NCBI GenBank assembly: GCA_016208845.1
Contig: JACQXH010000108.1
Location: 1 to 14,470, forward strand
Direction of reading: 5' to 3'
DNA from: Nitrospirota bacterium
Lineage (GTDB): Bacteria > Nitrospirota > Thermodesulfovibrionia > UBA6902 > BMS3Bbin08
Length of the DNA: 14,470 bases
Shown: positions 12,446 through 14,470 of the stretch, piece after piece
Layout of the letters: the number at the start of each line of letters is the position of its first letter
Position numbering within the stretch: position 1 is the stretch's first letter
The notes under the pieces: generated by a model
Told to the model about the DNA's origin: nothing
Seen by the model: only the letters and a program-made list of their open reading frames with translations
The model's database searches: none
Program-made: the position numbers and the translations under genes

Positions 12446-12749
12446 TTTAAAAACATTTAGCCACGGATGAACCTGCCTACCGGACAGGCAGGCACGGATG
12501 AACACGGATCTGCCTGTCGGCAGGAAGGTTAACACGGATTTGCATACCTGAGGCGTGTAAACTTGTCTGAGGCTGGAAAACCTGTCGGCAGGGGGTATCT
12601 TGTTATTCCATATGTTGTCATTCCGGCCCTGGTCGCCTTTGGCGCTGCCGGAGGCAGGTAAACTTGTCCGGAATCTTTCTCTCTGCTATCCATAACTAAA
12701 TGGTTACGAAAAAATTAAGAATGATATTCTGATATTTCACAATGTAATC
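12446..12749. repeat. Nest of micro-repeats and small palindromes
   Basis: CACGGAT occurs four times (12462, 12493, 12503, 12533), interrupted by two small palindromes, CCTGCCT-N7-AGGCAGG (12472-12492) and CTGCC-TGTC-GGCAG (12510-12523). GAGGCGTGTAAACTTGTC (12550-12567) recurs with two changes at 12651-12668. A single arm of the two-armed palindrome family (12617-12676) is interrupted by 36 bp. No gene and no clear promoter are visible. Confidence 0.7.
12617..12676. repeat. Palindromic arm interrupted by a 36-bp insert
   Basis: GTCATTCCGGC (12617-12627) and TTGTCCGGAATCT (12664-12676) together equal, without change, the inverse of the right arm of copy 3 (8256 back to 8233). Between them are 36 bp (12628-12663) that end in GGAGGCAGGTAAAC, part of another dispersed motif. 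Confidence 0.7.
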
Positions 12750-13247
12750 TTATGTGAGTTTCTTTATGGATGTAATGGGTGAATAAAATCCATACGAAAT
12801 CATAATTCGTAATATCCTGTCCGATTCTTTGTGTATAATGATTTTATCTCTTAAGGCCTTTGAAAGAATACCGATGGTTCCTGTCAGCTTTATGCCTAAA
12901 GAAACGGCCTCTTTTCTTGCAGCCCTGTCGTCGCAGGCAAAAATGAAATCTCTTGATTTTGCAACGGCAATACTCGAGGCCTCGCCAAAGCCCAGTGATA
13001 ATAAGAGCGATTCAAAAAGTTCTTTTTCTATAGTCTTCTCTATGAAGACTTCTTTAAGCCAGCCGTTTTTCAGCGCTTCTTTTATCCTAATAAGGCCATC
13101 GTGGCCTTTGAGCATTCCCCTTATATTTTCGGCGGCAACAAAATCCGTAATATATGCGGTATCAGCATATAATTTTTTTATTATATACAGAGAATCTGAT
13201 AAGGCAAAATTACTCAGCACGCAATTGTCAAAAATAATCTCAGGCAT
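12750..13247 (-). CDS. PIN-domain-like toxin (DUF3368-like)
   Basis: This 165-residue protein resembles PIN-like nuclease toxins of VapC-type modules, which cut RNA with Mg2+ bound by acidic residues. I start at the ATG complementary to 13245-13247 (MPEIIFDNCVLSNFAL), which overlaps the antitoxin stop by 8 nt and has AGGA 8 nt upstream; a longer start at 13265 would add six residues. The N-terminal Asp (IIFDNCVLSNF) is the first acidic residue; GFGEASSIAVAKSRDF supplies the central Glu and IFACDDRAARKEA the two Asp, followed by GIKLTGTIGIL, which is characteristic of DUF3368 proteins. Length and motifs look intact, so the toxin is probably functional. The specific RNA target is unknown. It is co-transcribed with the RHH antitoxin. 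Confidence 0.82.
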   Translation of the reverse strand: MPEIIFDNCVLSNFALSDSLYIIKKLYADTAYITDFVAAENIRGMLKGHDGLIRIKEALKNGWLKEVFIEKTIEKELFESLLLSLGFGEASSIAVAKSRDFIFACDDRAARKEAVSLGIKLTGTIGILSKALRDKIIIHKESDRILRIMISYGFYSPITSIKKLT

Positions 13248-13551
13248 TAACTGCATCCTGCTCAAGTTCGTGTTTATCCTGAACCTTTAGGGCAATTTTA
13301 TTGGCCCTTAGATAGAGCCTGGCACTGACAACATCGATGCCCAGGATCTCAGACAGCTTTCCAAGGCTGATAAGCCCTTCTTTATAGGCATCAAGAGCAA
13401 TTGATTTTCTGTGTTCAAGAATATTTTTTCTCTTATATGAAGTATCTACCGCTTCCCTGACAAGTCCGCCGAGAGTTGTATTCCCTTTTTTTGCATAAGA
13501 TTTCAGCTTCATGTGCTGCTCATCAGTGAGCATGATATTAGTTCTCTTCAT
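13240..13551 (-). CDS. RHH antitoxin with UPF0175-like C-terminal part
   Basis: This 103-residue protein precedes the PIN toxin and is its likely antitoxin. The N-terminus MKRTNIMLTDEQHMKLKSYA followed by GNTTLGGLVREAVD is a ribbon-helix-helix DNA-binding domain (about residues 1-40). The second half (about 45-90), KSIALDAYKEGLISLGKLSE then ILGIDVVSARLYLR, looks like the helix-turn-helix of UPF0175 proteins, which often partner PIN toxins. Combining the two DNA-binding types in one small protein is not rare in this antitoxin class (recollection). The ribosome site AGGGAGGT (complement of 13556-13563) is very strong, better than that of the toxin, as expected for an antitoxin. Autoregulation is likely through the tandem repeats at 13562-13584. 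Confidence 0.8.
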   Translation of the reverse strand: MKRTNIMLTDEQHMKLKSYAKKGNTTLGGLVREAVDTSYKRKNILEHRKSIALDAYKEGLISLGKLSEILGIDVVSARLYLRANKIALKVQDKHELEQDAVNA

Positions 13552-13561
13552 TTTTACCTCC

Positions 13562-13615
13562 CTATATGTGTAACTATATGTGTATATATTATAACTGTTT
13601 ACTGTTGTACGTCAA
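13562..13615 (-). promoter_or_regulatory. Promoter and tandem-repeat operator of the PIN/RHH module
   Basis: Read on the minus strand: TTGACG (complement of 13610-13615), 16 nt, TATAAT (complement of 13588-13593). Just downstream of the -10 box, CTATATGTGTA (plus-strand sense) occurs twice with a 12-bp period (13562-13572 and 13574-13584), covering the expected start site near 13581. Direct tandem sites suit a ribbon-helix-helix repressor. Confidence 0.75.
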
Positions 13616-13724
13616 TTGTTAACCTTGATTTCTATGTATCTGAATTAATAAGGGGATGGAAATTGGGTTGTGAATACAGCACTTTAAATTTACAGCAATT
13701 ACTTAAGAAGGATGAATGAGAAGG

Positions 13725-13749
13725 GTACCCGCGCCTCAGGCGCGGGTAC
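13725..13749. repeat. Perfect GC-rich palindrome
   Basis: GTACCCGCGCCT, one base, then its exact inverse (12-bp arms). It lies 14 bp beyond the stop of the minus-strand lipoprotein gene, where a terminator would be expected, but neither side has a T tract. It may be a dispersed palindrome acting as an mRNA 3' stabiliser. Confidence 0.6.
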
Positions 13750-13763
13750 ATTACAGCAAGATC

Positions 13764-14180
13764 TTAATATCTTTGTTCTGTTTTATCGCTTTCGCAAATC
13801 TCTCTTTCCTGGTTTTTAACAATTACGCCGTTTTCTGTCACAGTTTCATGAACCTTATGACATTTTGTCTGTGCATTATATCCTACAGGCTCAGCCCTGT
13901 AGACGCCGCGTCCGTCTTCAGTAACATACTGTACCGGCTTGCCGGTTGCTGCTGCTTCCTGTGAGGCGCGCATGGAAACGTCGGTTAGGGTTGTACCCAG
14001 TACTCCTCCAAGAATTGCCCCGATAACACCGCCGCGCCATGGGTTCTTATGGTCCAAAAGCGCGCCAGCGACTCCGCCCACGGCACCGCCTGCTCCTGCG
14101 CCCTGGGCATGATATTGAGTGCATCCGATCACTAAATTTGCTAATACCAGAATCAATATCAGAGATATAAGCTTCTTCAT
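13764..14180 (-). CDS. Glycine-zipper lipoprotein
   Basis: This 138-residue protein begins MKKLISLILILVLANLVIGC, a lipoprotein signal with lipobox VIGC, so it should be lipid-anchored in the outer membrane or periplasm. Residues about 27-66 are a glycine-zipper segment (AGAGGAVGGVAGALLDHKNP, then GGVIGAILGGVLGT), two small-residue helices as in the 17-kDa surface antigen and YMGG families. The C-terminal part (about 80-138) is polar: VQYVTEDGRGVYRAEPVGY and two Cys (CHKVHE, EICESD) that could form a disulfide. The role is unknown; such proteins are thought to insert in or stabilise membranes. GGAGG (complement of 14186-14190) precedes the ATG. It is likely monocistronic, with a promoter at 14216-14244. 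Confidence 0.85.
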   Translation of the reverse strand: MKKLISLILILVLANLVIGCTQYHAQGAGAGGAVGGVAGALLDHKNPWRGGVIGAILGGVLGTTLTDVSMRASQEAAATGKPVQYVTEDGRGVYRAEPVGYNAQTKCHKVHETVTENGVIVKNQEREICESDKTEQRY

Positions 14181-14215
14181 TTTGTCCTCCTTTCCGGATA
14201 ATTTAGACTACTATA

Positions 14216-14244
14216 AAAATATCATGAAACGCGCATTGCGTCAA
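14216..14244 (-). promoter_or_regulatory. Promoter candidate for the glycine-zipper lipoprotein
   Basis: On the minus strand, TTGACG (complement of 14239-14244), 17 nt, then TATTTT (complement of 14216-14221). The leader to the ATG at 14180 would be about 29 nt. The -10 box is weak, so this is moderate evidence. Confidence 0.5.
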
Positions 14245-14342
14245 GTCCTTATGCCCTTTCAATTTCAATATTAAAGAATGTAAAATTTCAATTATACTTT
14301 AAGAACATTTTGACACAGATGAACACAAATTTGTCCAAGGTT

Positions 14343-14408
14343 GTTCAAACTGGTTTAAAATGGTTCAAAATTGAACTACGTTAAACTATTCTTGAACTAA
14401 ATTGAACT
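14343..14408. repeat. Dyad array of GTTCAA/TTGAAC sites with about 10-bp spacing
   Basis: Three sites point one way (GTTCAA 14343, GTTTAA 14353, GTTCAA 14363) and four the other (TTGAAC 14371, TTAAAC 14381, TTGAAC 14392, TTGAAC 14402). The first three pairs are symmetric about 14369.5-14370. Spacing is 10-11 bp within each set. Confidence 0.65.
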
Positions 14409-14470
14409 TGCCGTTTTAAGATCATTGATCCGGAGGCATAGATCAGAAACTATATTATCAAAAGACTTCT

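Noticed and set aside
12829..13290. 153-codon plus-strand ORF
   Set aside because: It lies antisense to the PIN toxin, whose frame has clear family motifs.
13725..13749. Rho-independent terminator
   Set aside because: The stem is perfect, but no T tract follows on either strand.
13513..13964. Two plus-strand ORFs across the antitoxin upstream region and the lipoprotein
   Set aside because: They overlap the promoter/operator and the lipoprotein gene antisense and show no family-like sequence.
14343..14408. CRISPR-like array
   Set aside because: Units are only 6-7 bp at 10-11 bp spacing, with orientation reversal and no unique spacers.

Overview
The window reads as a piece of a mid-GC chromosome from an environmental, probably uncultured, Gram-negative bacterium. 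Nitrospirota (Thermodesulfovibrio-like) or a former deltaproteobacterial lineage fits best. This rests on gene types (sigma-54 activator, periplasmic amidase, lipoproteins, bacterial eRF1-like protein, PIN and BrnT toxins) and on the many small dispersed palindromes. No rRNA or other marker fixes the taxonomy, so it is inference. There are no tRNA or rRNA genes, no CRISPR array and no intact transposase.

Layout. 1-672 is the 3' part of a sigma-54-dependent regulator. 673-1143 is mostly non-coding with one plausible 47-residue ORF. 1144-2887 holds an AMIN/Amidase_3 cell-wall amidase overlapping an EcfT-like membrane gene. A two-armed palindrome at 2961-3030 precedes a promoter and a two-gene unit: an exported Cys-phosphatase and an MGDG-synthase-like glycosyltransferase. 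4987-5679 is a BrnT/CopG-type toxin-antitoxin module with an excellent promoter and an overlapping palindromic operator, but its antitoxin is damaged. Then come an N-acyl-D-amino-acid deacylase (5669-7255) and a PuuD-like class I amidotransferase (7486-8163) whose stop codon lies at the edge of a 122-bp MITE-like element. An AI-2E-family permease follows (8489-9562). 9563-9980 carries the remains of a GxxExxY gene. 9981-11005 is a bacterial eRF1-like (baeRF) gene split in two, and 11086-12445 is a broken oligopeptide-binding lipoprotein gene. 12446-12749 is a nest of micro-repeats. On the minus strand are a PIN toxin/RHH antitoxin module (12750-13551) with tandem operator repeats and a glycine-zipper lipoprotein (13764-14180). 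The right end holds a dyad-symmetric array of GTTCAA/TTGAAC sites.

How it fits together. Envelope and peptide functions recur: amidase, D-amino-acid deacylase, gamma-glutamyl peptidase-like enzyme, peptide-binding protein, lipid glycosyltransferase. No single pathway is demonstrated. The most striking signal is structural. Four loci (BrnT-partner antitoxin, GxxExxY, baeRF, SBP_bac_5) appear to have lost clean internal segments of conserved coding sequence, three with a frame change and one (GxxExxY) also carrying an in-frame stop, while their flanks still match their families well. This sits beside several families of nested, covarying palindromes and a MITE-like insertion.
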